Assembly (NCBI GenBank): GCA_017432685.1
Contig: JAFRIR010000021.1
Location: forward strand, 1-64,000
Direction of reading: 5' to 3'
Source: Flexilinea sp.
GTDB lineage: Bacteria > Chloroflexota > Anaerolineae > Anaerolineales > Anaerolineaceae
Length of the DNA: 64,000 nt
Under the pieces are notes generated by a model. The model was not told where the DNA came from, did no database searches, and saw only the letters and a list, made by a program, of their open reading frames with translations. The position numbers and the translations under genes are program-made. Below, in pieces: positions 33,064 through 42,392 of this stretch. Position 1 is the first letter of the stretch; the number at the start of each line of letters is the position of its first letter.

Positions 33064-34450
33064 ATATAAACCTTTTTTCTATGATGAAAAAAGGATCTCT
33101 TTCCGCAAATTCATATTATATTTTCTTCTGGCGGTCATTATCCTGATCATTGCCGGTTATCAGGTTCCCGGAATCCGTCAGATCATCTCAGAGCCTTTGT
33201 TTGCTGCGGGCTCTTTTACCTGGAACGGTATCAAGGAGTTTTTCAGCATGACACGCATGTATCATGAACAGCCAAAACCCCGCCAAACCTATACCCCTAT
33301 TGAGTTGCCGGATAAAGATGTTTTGTTTGCGGAAAGCCTGGAAAATCTTTCAGCGATCACTCAGGCAGATCCGCTTGCTGACTTAAGGCAGACACCTACT
33401 CCCTCCGAATACGACAGGGTTGCCCAATGGGAATACCTCGACCCCAACCTGAATTATGCGATCAGTTCCGGGGCAAGACAGATTGAAGATGACGTTAATA
33501 TTCGGCTAATTCCTCCGGTGTTTGAACATGCCGACCTGTATAATGACGGAGCTGCTATTCTCAGCGCTTTGATGCGCTATTGGGGGATCGTCGAAAATCA
33601 ATATCACATAGCAGATCAGATACATTCGGATTCTCTCGATCCATTCATCAGCTTTTCTGATATGGAAAATTATATTTCTGAGACATACCCGGATTTTTCG
33701 ACTTTAACTCGTGACAATGGAGATCGGGACCTGTTGATTGAGCTGCTTAACAGGAACATTCCTGTAATTATTTTTGTTCAACAAAAATCATCTCTCTATT
33801 TCTGGCCCGGCGACGACCATTTTTCCGGCACCTATCAGATGCTCCTTGGATACAACTCACAGAAAGGTACTTTTTACTATCAGGATACACGAAACGGAAA
33901 CTCTTTGGAAATTCCTGAAGATGAGCTTTTGTCCTGCTGGTATCCGTTTCAGAGATCATATTTTCTCGTTTATCCGACAGAATTTGATGAAGAAATTCGC
34001 GAAGCATTGTCCGAAAATTATTATGAAGAGTTGAACATACAGCGGGCTTTGGCAAAATTCAAAACAGACAGTGAAATGCTGCCTGATAATGCCTTTGCTC
34101 AATACAATCTCGGTACAGCACTGTATAAATACGGTGATGAAAAAGGCGCCTGGGATGCTTTTGAAATCGCAGCAGATAAGTCTCTTCCACAGCGATTTAT
34201 AAACTACCGAAGCGAGATGTTGGATACAGCTCTGCGGCTGGGTTACGCTGATGATATAATCCGGATCACAGATGCTCAGTACGAACGGAATTCACATGAT
34301 GAAATTCTGACACTTTATCGCGGTTGGGCAGCCATCCTGCGGGGAGATAAAGAGGAAGGCAGCAGGCTGTTTAAGAAAGCAGGAAAAATAAATCCAACAA
34401 GTGAATTGGTTTTATATGCGATAAAATATAGAGATACAATGATTGATTAA
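33053..34450 (+). CDS. C39-like (pseudo)peptidase with TPR repeats, membrane-anchored
   Basis: This 465-residue protein has an N-terminal membrane helix (residues 17-40). A papain-like C39 domain follows at about 150-310, and the last 130 residues contain TPR-like repeats (AQYNLGTALYKYGDEKGAWDAFEIA). The block that normally reads NCGPASLAMVLRYWG is here NDGAAILSALMRYWG, so the catalytic Cys is replaced by Asp. The region that normally holds the catalytic His (GHWVVVxGY) reads GTYQMLLGY. It is probably a binding pseudopeptidase rather than a protease. It overlaps the small membrane protein gene by 11 bp and precedes a zincin by 14 bp. Confidence 0.7.
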   Translation: MKNRYKPFFYDEKRISFRKFILYFLLAVIILIIAGYQVPGIRQIISEPLFAAGSFTWNGIKEFFSMTRMYHEQPKPRQTYTPIELPDKDVLFAESLENLSAITQADPLADLRQTPTPSEYDRVAQWEYLDPNLNYAISSGARQIEDDVNIRLIPPVFEHADLYNDGAAILSALMRYWGIVENQYHIADQIHSDSLDPFISFSDMENYISETYPDFSTLTRDNGDRDLLIELLNRNIPVIIFVQQKSSLYFWPGDDHFSGTYQMLLGYNSQKGTFYYQDTRNGNSLEIPEDELLSCWYPFQRSYFLVYPTEFDEEIREALSENYYEELNIQRALAKFKTDSEMLPDNAFAQYNLGTALYKYGDEKGAWDAFEIAADKSLPQRFINYRSEMLDTALRLGYADDIIRITDAQYERNSHDEILTLYRGWAAILRGDKEEGSRLFKKAGKINPTSELVLYAIKYRDTMID

Positions 34451-34464
34451 AAGGAGAAGTATCT

Positions 34465-35868
34465 ATGAGTGAAAAGGATAAAACTTTATTGATCGTCATT
34501 CTTGCAGTCGCTGCGTTATGCGGCTGTTTCATGATTTCATGTTGTGCAGCCAGTTTTTTCATCGTATCACATGCTGATAAAAATACTTTTCATGAGATTT
34601 TTGAAAGCGGAATTGTCGAAAACTATACAGTTGATACTCAAAATGACAGGCTTGATGAAAACACTCCGGACACATTTTCTGTAGACATCAATAATTCCGA
34701 TGGACTTTCCGAAGCAGAGCAGAAGATCATCGATGAAACTGAAAAGGTAAGAGGTCTAAAATCAACAGAAAAGCTTGCCCCAACCTACCAATCAGAAGAA
34801 GAATTGCGGGAATATCTGATCGATCAGCTGGATGAAGTCAGTGACGAAGAACTTGCCGATGAACTGCTTCTTTATAATGTTCTCGGCTTTGCTCCCAAAA
34901 ATTTTGACCTGAGGCAGTTTTATCTCGACATGTATACTGAACAAATCGCCGGGTTTTATGATCCTGAAGAAAATCAAATGTACCTGATCAAAGATGATTC
35001 ACCTTATGAAAACGCTCTCACGCTTTCTCATGAATATACGCACTTTCTTCAGTATAATCATCCGGAGTTTTCAAAAACACTTCAATATGATGATGATTTT
35101 TGTGAAGATCATGGAGAAACCTGCCTGATTATTAACGCACTGATCGAAGGTGATGCCACACTGACCGAAAGTCTGATCGATGCCGAATCGATCATCGGAA
35201 ATTACCGTGATCAGTCAGGTTCTTCACCATCAAGCAATGTTTATGATAATGCTCCGAAATATTTCCAGGATTCACTTCTCTTCCCTTATGTTTACGGTTA
35301 TGACTTCGTTGCTTATCACTATCTGAAGGGCGGGTTTGAGGCAGTAAATGATTTATTTATTAACCTGCCCCAAAGTGTTGAGCAGATCATGCACCCGGAA
35401 AAGTATTTGAAAGATGCTCCTGTTGAGGTAACAGCGGAACCTTTCCGAAAAAAAATTGCCGATGAATTTGACATCATTCGTGAAGATGTTTTGAATGAAG
35501 CTGACATCAAAATGCTGCTTTCAGACGGTTATAATGAGAATTGGCAGCTTTCTGAACAGCAGGCTTCTATCGCAGCCGAAGGATGGGGCGGTGGCTCGTT
35601 TATCATTGCGAAAAATGATGGAAAACCGCTGTTTTTCAGCAAGATGATCTGGGATACAGAAAAGGACGCTGAAGAGGCAGAAACCGCATTCTCGCTTTAT
35701 TCAGACAGACGTTTCGGACAATCCGAAAATACCGGTATCTGGAAATCTGAAGATTCGTCTTCCGTATATCTGATTCGGCAGAATGACGTTCTTTATTGGA
35801 TGATCCTGCCTGATAATTTTGAAGCCGGGAGTTTTATCAGTCTCCTCCAAAACGGCAGCATTTTGTAA
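34465..35868 (+). CDS. Membrane-anchored HExxH metallopeptidase-like protein
   Basis: This 467-residue protein has an N-terminal membrane helix (residues 9-35) and a zincin motif LSHEYTHFLQ at about residues 190-199. EGDAT lies about 35 residues later and would supply a third, glutamate, zinc ligand as in gluzincins. The upstream segment TEQIAGFYDPEENQMYLI is typical of an active-site edge strand. The C-terminal 100 residues (GWGGGSFIIAKND; SVYLIRQNDVLYWMI) form a beta-rich domain. The substrate is unknown. The start has AAGGAG upstream. It is the last of four consecutive surface-protein genes and is followed by glpK at 18 bp. Confidence 0.72.
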   Translation: MSEKDKTLLIVILAVAALCGCFMISCCAASFFIVSHADKNTFHEIFESGIVENYTVDTQNDRLDENTPDTFSVDINNSDGLSEAEQKIIDETEKVRGLKSTEKLAPTYQSEEELREYLIDQLDEVSDEELADELLLYNVLGFAPKNFDLRQFYLDMYTEQIAGFYDPEENQMYLIKDDSPYENALTLSHEYTHFLQYNHPEFSKTLQYDDDFCEDHGETCLIINALIEGDATLTESLIDAESIIGNYRDQSGSSPSSNVYDNAPKYFQDSLLFPYVYGYDFVAYHYLKGGFEAVNDLFINLPQSVEQIMHPEKYLKDAPVEVTAEPFRKKIADEFDIIREDVLNEADIKMLLSDGYNENWQLSEQQASIAAEGWGGGSFIIAKNDGKPLFFSKMIWDTEKDAEEAETAFSLYSDRRFGQSENTGIWKSEDSSSVYLIRQNDVLYWMILPDNFEAGSFISLLQNGSIL

Positions 35869-35886
35869 ACACTATGTGAGGACAGA

Positions 35887-37383
35887 ATGGCAAAATATAT
35901 TCTTTCTCTGGATGCGGGAACCACTTCCAATCGGGCAATTCTTTTTGATCATAACGCAAACATGTGCGCAATTGCTCAAAAGGAATTCACCCAAATCTAT
36001 CCGAAACCCGGCTGGGTCGAACATGATGCAAATGAAATCTGGAATTCAATGTCCGGCGTTATCGACGAGGTAATGTCGATATCCGGTGCATCTTTTACTG
36101 ATATTGCCGCGATTGGCATCACCAACCAGCGTGAAACCACAGTTGTTTGGGATAAACGTACCGGAGAACCGGTCTCTAACGCAATCGTCTGGCAGTGCCG
36201 CCGTACTGCAGAATACTGCGATAAACTGAAGGCACAGGGGCTGGCTGAACCAATCAGGGAAAAGACCGGCTTACTGATCGATGCTTATTTCTCCGCGACA
36301 AAGTTACGCTGGATTCTTGAGAATGTACCCAATGCCCGGGTCAGAGCAGAAAAAGGGGATCTGCTTTTCGGTACGATCGACAGCTGGCTCATCTGGAAAC
36401 TGACCGGAGGTGAATCTCATGTCAGTGATTATTCAAACGCATCCAGGACCATGCTTTACAACATCCATGAACTGGAATGGGATGAAGAAATACTGAAAAT
36501 TCTGGGAATCCCCCGAAGTATGCTCCCGGAAGTGAAACCTTGTGGAAGTATTCTTGGCTATACAACTGCCTCCCTGACCGGACGTGCCATACCGATCGCC
36601 GGTTCCGCAGGTGACCAGCAGGCAGCTTTGTTTGGTCAGGTATGTTTCAACCAGGGACAGGCAAAAAACACCTATGGTACCGGCTGTTTCCTGTTGATGA
36701 ATACAGGAGAAAAACCTATATACTCTTCAAATGGCCTTGTTACAACAATTGCCTGGGGCTTTAACGGAAAAGTAAACTACGCTCTGGAGGGATCAATTTT
36801 CACAGCAGGAGCTGCTGTACAATGGCTCCGGGATGAATTGAAACTTGTCAAATCGGCCTCAGAAACGGAAGCTGCCGCGAGAGAAGTTCGGGATACCAAC
36901 GGTGTTTATGTCGTACCGGCATTCACAGGTCTTGGGGCTCCGTATTGGGATTCATATGCCCGCGGTACAATCGTCGGGCTTACACGCGGCGCTAACCGCA
37001 ATCACATCATCCGGGCAGTTCTGGAATCCATAGCTTTTCAAACCAATGATGTTTTGACAGCCATGCAGCAGGATTCCGGTATAAAACTCTCATCTTTACG
37101 GGCAGATGGAGGGGCGGCAGCCAATGACTTCCTGATGCAGTTCCAATCAGATATCATTCAGGCTCCCGTTTTGAGGCCTGCATGCCTTGAGACAACCGCA
37201 ATGGGAGCAGCTTTTTTTGCCGGATTGACCGTTGGTTTCTGGAGCTCACAGGAAGAAGTATCCCGAATGGTGACCATATCTAATGAGTTCACCCCTCAGC
37301 AAAATGATGAATGGAGAAAAAATGCCTGTGATGGATGGCATAAGGCAGTAAAACGATCCTTTGCATGGATGAAAGAGGAATAA
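35887..37383 (+). CDS. glpK: Glycerol kinase
   Basis: This 498-residue FGGY-family kinase phosphorylates glycerol to sn-glycerol 3-phosphate. The N-terminal phosphate-binding motif is [15 protein letters not shown] (residues 6-20), with [12 protein letters not shown] near 80. The substrate segment [11 protein letters not shown] lies near 135, and the C-terminal [18 protein letters not shown] near 402 is a FGGY signature. Length is normal. It heads a glycerol operon: the next gene begins with GTG one base after its stop, using a GAGGA site inside glpK. Confidence 0.96.
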   Translation: MAKYILSLDAGTTSNRAILFDHNANMCAIAQKEFTQIYPKPGWVEHDANEIWNSMSGVIDEVMSISGASFTDIAAIGITNQRETTVVWDKRTGEPVSNAIVWQCRRTAEYCDKLKAQGLAEPIREKTGLLIDAYFSATKLRWILENVPNARVRAEKGDLLFGTIDSWLIWKLTGGESHVSDYSNASRTMLYNIHELEWDEEILKILGIPRSMLPEVKPCGSILGYTTASLTGRAIPIAGSAGDQQAALFGQVCFNQGQAKNTYGTGCFLLMNTGEKPIYSSNGLVTTIAWGFNGKVNYALEGSIFTAGAAVQWLRDELKLVKSASETEAAAREVRDTNGVYVVPAFTGLGAPYWDSYARGTIVGLTRGANRNHIIRAVLESIAFQTNDVLTAMQQDSGIKLSSLRADGGAAANDFLMQFQSDIIQAPVLRPACLETTAMGAAFFAGLTVGFWSSQEEVSRMVTISNEFTPQQNDEWRKNACDGWHKAVKRSFAWMKEE

Positions 37384-37384
37384 A

Positions 37385-38848
37385 GTGATAAACAATTCTT
37401 ATGACGTAATCATTATCGGCGGTGGTGTTGTCGGCTGTGCCACAGCACGGGAACTGACAAAATACGACTTGAAGATTGCTTTGCTCGAGAAATCGACAGA
37501 TATTTGCGCCGGCCAGTCCAAAGCAAATACAGCAATCATCCATGGCGGATATGATGCCAAACCGGGTACGAAGAAAGCATACTACAATGTGCTCGGCAAC
37601 AAAATGTTCGGGAAAGTTTGTGAGGAACTTGATGTTCCGCACGAATGGAACGGTTCTCTGGTAGTATCTTTTGAATCCGATCAGGACGACAAAATTTTTG
37701 AATTGTACCAAAGAGGTCAGAAAAACGGTGTTCCGAATTTGGGCATCATAAAGCACGATGAGATCATGCGCCGTGAGCCGAACATCAATCCGGAAGCGCG
37801 CCTTGCCCTTGATGTCCAAAACGGCGGCATCTGCTGCCCGTATGAACTGACCATTGCATATGCGGAAAACGCAGCCAAAAACGGGGCCGATTTCTTCCGC
37901 TCTTCTCAGGTTACCTCAATACGCCGTGAAAATGAAGCCTGGATCGTCGAAACCCCTTCACAAATTTTCTCCTGCAAAGCAGTGGTCAATTGCGCCGGTA
38001 TGTATTCCGATGAGATACATAACATGGTTTCAAAAGACAAACTTAGTATACAGCCACGCAGAGGCGAATATTACCTGATAGATAAAAAATATGCATCCGC
38101 GTTTCATTCTGCTATTTTCCAGGTTCCCGGAAAAATGGGGAAAGGTATCCTGATCGCCAGGACAGTTGACGGTACAACACTCGTCGGTCCTACAGCAGAA
38201 GACATCCAGGACAAAACAGATACAAGGACCACTGCGGAAGGCCTTTCGAAGGCACTTGCAGGTGCAAAGATCACCTGGCCGAGCCTGCCGACAAGGGCAT
38301 TCATCACAACCTTTTCCGGGCTTCGTTCCCATTGTGATCGTGATGATTTTGTCATCGGAAAAGTTTCGGATGCCCCGCTCTTCTTTGATGCAGCCGGGGT
38401 TGAATCTCCCGGACTGACTTCATCACCCGCCATCGGTTTTGAATTAGCTGAAATGGTTGCTCAGGCTTTGAATTCGGGGAAAAATGATAAATTTGACCCG
38501 ATACGCAAAGGCATACCGAAATTCAGAGAATTATCGAACGAAACACGGGCAAAGCTGATCGCCGATAACAGTGATTTTGCCAAAGTCGTCTGTCGATGCG
38601 AGACAGTAACAGAAGCAGAAATCAGGGAGGCCATTCGCCGTCCTGTGGGGGCTGTTACAGTTGATGGGATCAAGATCCGTACAAGGGCAGGCATGGGGCG
38701 CTGTCAGGCCGGTTTCTGTACCCCGAGAGTGTTGGAAATATTATCCGAAGAGTTAAACATTCCGCTTGAAATGGTAAGAAAATTCGGTGGCGATTCCAAA
38801 TATGTTTACGGAAAAATCTTTGAAGCATCGGAGGCCTCACATGACTAA
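37385..38848 (+). CDS. FAD-dependent glycerol-3-phosphate dehydrogenase-like protein with BFD-like [2Fe-2S] domain
   Basis: This 487-residue protein starts with the FAD dinucleotide fold (YDVIIIGGGVVGCATAREL, residues 5-23) of the GlpA/DadA family. It ends in a BFD-like iron-sulfur domain with cysteines in VCRCETVTEAEI (about 400) and RCQAGFC (about 440). Together with the next two genes it forms the anaerobic glycerol-3-phosphate dehydrogenase-like set seen in Firmicutes and Thermotogae. Oxidation gives DHAP, with electrons leaving through the partner subunits. The start is GTG, supported by GAGGA 6-7 bp upstream. It overlaps the next gene by 8 bp. Confidence 0.88.
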   Translation: MINNSYDVIIIGGGVVGCATARELTKYDLKIALLEKSTDICAGQSKANTAIIHGGYDAKPGTKKAYYNVLGNKMFGKVCEELDVPHEWNGSLVVSFESDQDDKIFELYQRGQKNGVPNLGIIKHDEIMRREPNINPEARLALDVQNGGICCPYELTIAYAENAAKNGADFFRSSQVTSIRRENEAWIVETPSQIFSCKAVVNCAGMYSDEIHNMVSKDKLSIQPRRGEYYLIDKKYASAFHSAIFQVPGKMGKGILIARTVDGTTLVGPTAEDIQDKTDTRTTAEGLSKALAGAKITWPSLPTRAFITTFSGLRSHCDRDDFVIGKVSDAPLFFDAAGVESPGLTSSPAIGFELAEMVAQALNSGKNDKFDPIRKGIPKFRELSNETRAKLIADNSDFAKVVCRCETVTEAEIREAIRRPVGAVTVDGIKIRTRAGMGRCQAGFCTPRVLEILSEELNIPLEMVRKFGGDSKYVYGKIFEASEASHD

Positions 38849-40109
38849 CATTGATATCCTGATTATTGGCGGTGGTCCGGCAGGGCTGGCTGCGGCTGTG
38901 GGAGCTTATGAAGCCGGTGCCCGCGATATTCTGATTCTGGAACGGGAAGAAGCATTGGGCGGTATTCTCAAACAATGTATTCATAACGGTTTCGGTCTGC
39001 ACACATTCAAGGAAGAATTGACAGGGCCCGAATATGCCCAGCGTTATATTGACAAGGTGTTATCTTACGAGATCCCTTATCAATTGAATTCCATGGTGCT
39101 GGATATTTCTGCGGACAAAGTTGTCACCTGTGTCAGTCATGAAAATGGCGTCCAGCAATTCAAAGCCGGAGCGATCATTCTGTGCATGGGCTGCCGTGAA
39201 CGTCCCCGCGGCGCACTGGGGATTCCCGGAGAAAGGTGTGCGGGTATTTTCACAGCCGGTACCGCTCAAAAGCTCGTTAACCTGGAAGGCTATATGCCCG
39301 GTAAAAAGGTTGTCATTCTCGGTTCGGGCGATATCGGTCTGATCATGGCAAGACGCATGACGTTTGTAGGCGCTGAAGTCCTTTGCTGCGTGGAACTGAT
39401 GCCTTACAGCAGCGGTTTGAAACGAAATATCGTCCAATGTCTTGATGATTACAACATTCCGCTGTATTTAAGTCATACCGTGGTAGACATCAGTGGAAAA
39501 GAACGGGTGACCGGTGTCACAATTGCTGAAGTTGATTCTTCTTTAAAGCCTGTTCCAGGAACAGAACAGTACTTTGAATGCGATACCCTTTTGCTCTCCG
39601 TCGGTTTGCTTCCGGAAAATGAACTGAGCGAGATGGCCGGAGTATCCCTTTCTCCGAACACAAGCGGCGCTGTGGTTGATGAATCGCTTCAAACCTCAGT
39701 TCCGGGAATTTTTGCAGCAGGCAACGTTCTGCATGTCCACGATTTGGTAGATTTTGTTTCACAGGAAGCCGAACTTGCCGGGAAAAACGCTGCGTTATAT
39801 GTCAGCAGCTCAGAGCACACAGGCAATGAGCCGGGATTCCGTCAGGTCGTGATGGGTAACGGAGTCAACGCGATCGTTCCGCAAAAAATATCCGCCACCC
39901 CATCCCAGGACGTGAGAATGATGTTCCGTCCCCGTGCCGTTTATAAAAAAGCGCAGATCGTCGCATCTATTGGAGATACTGTTCTCTATACGAAAAAGGC
40001 AAAAATTCTTGCGCCAGGAGAAATGGTAAACTTTACCTTATCGAAGGTTTCTTTATCCTCAGCGGATGTGAATGAGCCGCTGAATGTCATGATCAAGGAG
40101 GCAGCCTGA
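38841..40109 (+). CDS. FAD/NAD(P)-dependent oxidoreductase subunit of the glycerol cluster
   Basis: This protein of about 422 residues is a pyridine nucleotide-disulfide-type flavoprotein. The FAD motif IDILIIGGGPAGLAAAVGA is at residues 3-21. GCRERPRG near 114 and the NAD(P) motif VVILGSGDIGLIMARR near 155 follow. A C-terminal GIFAAGNVLHVHDLVD completes the FAD site. It probably passes electrons between the dehydrogenase flavin and NAD or a ferredoxin-like carrier. ATG 38841 has GGAGG upstream; the longer frame upstream is not supported. It shares one base with the DUF1667 start. Confidence 0.88.
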   Translation: MTNIDILIIGGGPAGLAAAVGAYEAGARDILILEREEALGGILKQCIHNGFGLHTFKEELTGPEYAQRYIDKVLSYEIPYQLNSMVLDISADKVVTCVSHENGVQQFKAGAIILCMGCRERPRGALGIPGERCAGIFTAGTAQKLVNLEGYMPGKKVVILGSGDIGLIMARRMTFVGAEVLCCVELMPYSSGLKRNIVQCLDDYNIPLYLSHTVVDISGKERVTGVTIAEVDSSLKPVPGTEQYFECDTLLLSVGLLPENELSEMAGVSLSPNTSGAVVDESLQTSVPGIFAAGNVLHVHDLVDFVSQEAELAGKNAALYVSSSEHTGNEPGFRQVVMGNGVNAIVPQKISATPSQDVRMMFRPRAVYKKAQIVASIGDTVLYTKKAKILAPGEMVNFTLSKVSLSSADVNEPLNVMIKEAA

Positions 40110-40465
40110 TGAATAAGACACTGACATGCATTGGATGCCCGATGGGGTGTTTGATTGAAGTTGAACTGGATGAAGCAGGAAACTTCCTTTCATCAAAAGG
40201 TTGGTCCTGCAACATCGGGAAACGATATGCACAGGAAGAAGTGACTGCACCGGTTCGAACAGTTACGGCCCTGGTCAATGTGACAGACAGAACTGAACCA
40301 CTTTCGGTTAAGACTGCCGCACCGGTTCCGAAAAGCAGCATTTTTGATTGCCTCAGTGACTTAAGAAAACTGAAAGTTCAAGCTCCGGTCCATATCGGAG
40401 ATGTCGTAACAGACAATGTTGCCGGCACCGGTATTGCGGTTGTGGCAACAAAAAACATATTGTGA
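40109..40465 (+). CDS. DUF1667 protein of the glycerol-3-phosphate oxidoreductase cluster
   Basis: This 118-residue protein has four N-terminal-half cysteines (CIGCPMGC at residues 7-14 and SCNIG near 33), enough for an iron-sulfur or zinc site. A beta-rich C-terminal domain ends in GTGIAVVATKNIL. DUF1667 proteins almost always follow GlpA/flavoprotein pairs, so it is likely a small electron-transfer or assembly subunit of the same complex. The ATG shares its first base with the last base of the upstream stop codon. Confidence 0.88.
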   Translation: MNKTLTCIGCPMGCLIEVELDEAGNFLSSKGWSCNIGKRYAQEEVTAPVRTVTALVNVTDRTEPLSVKTAAPVPKSSIFDCLSDLRKLKVQAPVHIGDVVTDNVAGTGIAVVATKNIL

Positions 40466-40562
40466 TATATTCTGCAAACTGATTCTAACCATTCGCCAAT
40501 ATCTTGTGATAAAATGGTTTGGTAATTTTATTGAATGAAGAGAATGTAGTTTCGAGGTGTTA

Positions 40563-42341
40563 ATGACAAAACCAGTTCTTGTGACAGCCGCATGGCCTTA
40601 TGCCAATGCTTATATCCATGTCGGAAACCTGACCGGTTCTTACCTTCCGGCAGACATATTTGCCCGATACCAGCGTTTATCCGGGCGTGATGTCCTGTTT
40701 GTCTCAGGTTCCGATGCCCATGGTACGCCGATCACCGTCCGCGCAGATGCAGAAAAAACAACGCCTGAAGCGGTTTATAAGCGATTTCATGAATCATTCC
40801 TTGAGATGCAGACAAAGGTTGGCATCACCTATGACCTTTTTACAAGCACTCATACGGAAAATCACTTCAAGGTCTCACAGGATGTGTTCCTTGCATTAAT
40901 GGAAAACGGTTACCTTTATAAACATACCGAAAAACAGTGGTATGCGCCGTCTCAGAGTCGCTTTCTTCCCGACCGCTATGTAGAAGGGAAATGCTATATC
41001 TGTGGCTACGAAGGAGCCCGCAGTGACCAGTGCGATAAGTGCGGCAGCCTGCTCGATCCTGAAAAACTCATCAACCCGAAGTCAAAAATCGATGGTTCCA
41101 CCCCTGAGCTGAGAGATACAGAACATTATTATCTCGATCTGGGGAAACTTCAGCAAAATGTAGTTGAATTTCTGAAGGCACGGGAAGATTACTGGCGGCC
41201 AAATGTGGTACGTCAATCCCTCGGGCAGATCCTCGCAAACGAACTGCACGGACGGGCCATCACCCGTGACCTGGACTGGGGGATTCCGGTCCCTGTTCAG
41301 GAAGCAGCCGGGAAATGCCTTTATGTCTGGTTTGAAGCCGTAGTGGGATATCTTTCTGCGACGATCGAATGGTGCAAACTCAACGGTACACCTGATGAAT
41401 GGAAAAAATGGTGGCAGGATCCCGAAAGTAAGACATACTACTTCATCGGTAAGGACAACATTCCGTTCCACGCAGTGATCTGGCCGGCCCAGCTTGCCGG
41501 CATGGGAACGAAATTCGACGTGGTCTTCAACGGTCAGGAAGGAAAACCGCTGAACCTGCCTTATGATGTCCCGGCGAATGAATTCATGAACCTTGAAGGT
41601 CAGAAGATCTCCGGCTCCCGCAACTGGGCTGTCTGGGTAAATGATTTCCTGGCAGATTACGACCCGGATCCGCTGCGTTATTACCTGACAGTCAATATGC
41701 CTGAATCCAAGGATACCGACTGGGACTGGGAAGATTTTTATAAGCGGAACAATGATGAACTGGTAGCTACGTGGGGCAACCTGTGCAACCGCGTCATCTC
41801 CTTTGCAAACAAGCATTGGGGCGAAGTTCCGGAACCGGGCGAACTGGACGACATCGACAAAGCGCTGCTGACAACGATTGAAAACGGCTTTGAAACAGTC
41901 GCAAAGGAATATGAAGCAGTTCACCTGCGTGCCGCGCTCGGTGAAACTATGCGTCTGGCTACCGAAGTCAATAAATATCTGGATGTTGCTGCTCCGTGGC
42001 AGCTGGTGAAAACAGACAAGGAAGCAGCCGGCCGTAAGATCTATACAGCGCTTCGTGCTATTGACAACCTGAAGATTTTATTCGCCCCTGTTCTGCCGTT
42101 TACATCAGAAAAACTGAATCAGATCCTTGGCTACGAACATCACATTTTCGGAAGTCAATACATTGATACGATTCAGGATTCTCTCGGGGAACACCGTGTA
42201 AATCGCTACGATCCGAGTGATGCACAGGGCAGCTGGACAAAATCCGACCTGCAGGCAGGCCAAAAATTTGGTCAGATCAGTCCTCTTTTCAAAAAACTTG
42301 ATGCTTCTATCATTGAAACGGAAAGAGCAAAATTAGGCTGA
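40563..42341 (+). CDS. metG: Methionyl-tRNA synthetase
   Basis: This 592-residue class I synthetase charges tRNA-Met. The HIGH region reads YIHVGNLTGSYLPADI (about residues 16-31). The zinc knuckle is CYICGYEGARSDQCDKCG near 141-158, and the KMSKS-type loop is KISGSRNWAVW near residue 350. The anticodon-binding helical domain follows. No C-terminal tRNA-binding (EMAP-like) domain is present. ATG 40563 is preferred to GTG 40557 because GAGG then has normal spacing. It is monocistronic and terminated by a shared hairpin. Confidence 0.95.
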   Translation: MTKPVLVTAAWPYANAYIHVGNLTGSYLPADIFARYQRLSGRDVLFVSGSDAHGTPITVRADAEKTTPEAVYKRFHESFLEMQTKVGITYDLFTSTHTENHFKVSQDVFLALMENGYLYKHTEKQWYAPSQSRFLPDRYVEGKCYICGYEGARSDQCDKCGSLLDPEKLINPKSKIDGSTPELRDTEHYYLDLGKLQQNVVEFLKAREDYWRPNVVRQSLGQILANELHGRAITRDLDWGIPVPVQEAAGKCLYVWFEAVVGYLSATIEWCKLNGTPDEWKKWWQDPESKTYYFIGKDNIPFHAVIWPAQLAGMGTKFDVVFNGQEGKPLNLPYDVPANEFMNLEGQKISGSRNWAVWVNDFLADYDPDPLRYYLTVNMPESKDTDWDWEDFYKRNNDELVATWGNLCNRVISFANKHWGEVPEPGELDDIDKALLTTIENGFETVAKEYEAVHLRAALGETMRLATEVNKYLDVAAPWQLVKTDKEAAGRKIYTALRAIDNLKILFAPVLPFTSEKLNQILGYEHHIFGSQYIDTIQDSLGEHRVNRYDPSDAQGSWTKSDLQAGQKFGQISPLFKKLDASIIETERAKLG

Positions 42342-42349
42342 AAATGCTG

Positions 42350-42392
42350 AAAGTAAAAGAGGCTGGAAGATTTTCAGCCTCTTTTACTTTTC
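42350..42392. terminator. Bidirectional terminator between metG and the SUMF1-like gene
   Basis: The arms AAAGTAAAAGAGGCTG and CAGCCTCTTTTACTTT are perfectly complementary over 16 bp around a 9-nt loop. The minus-strand gene's stop codon lies inside the distal arm. Confidence 0.9.
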
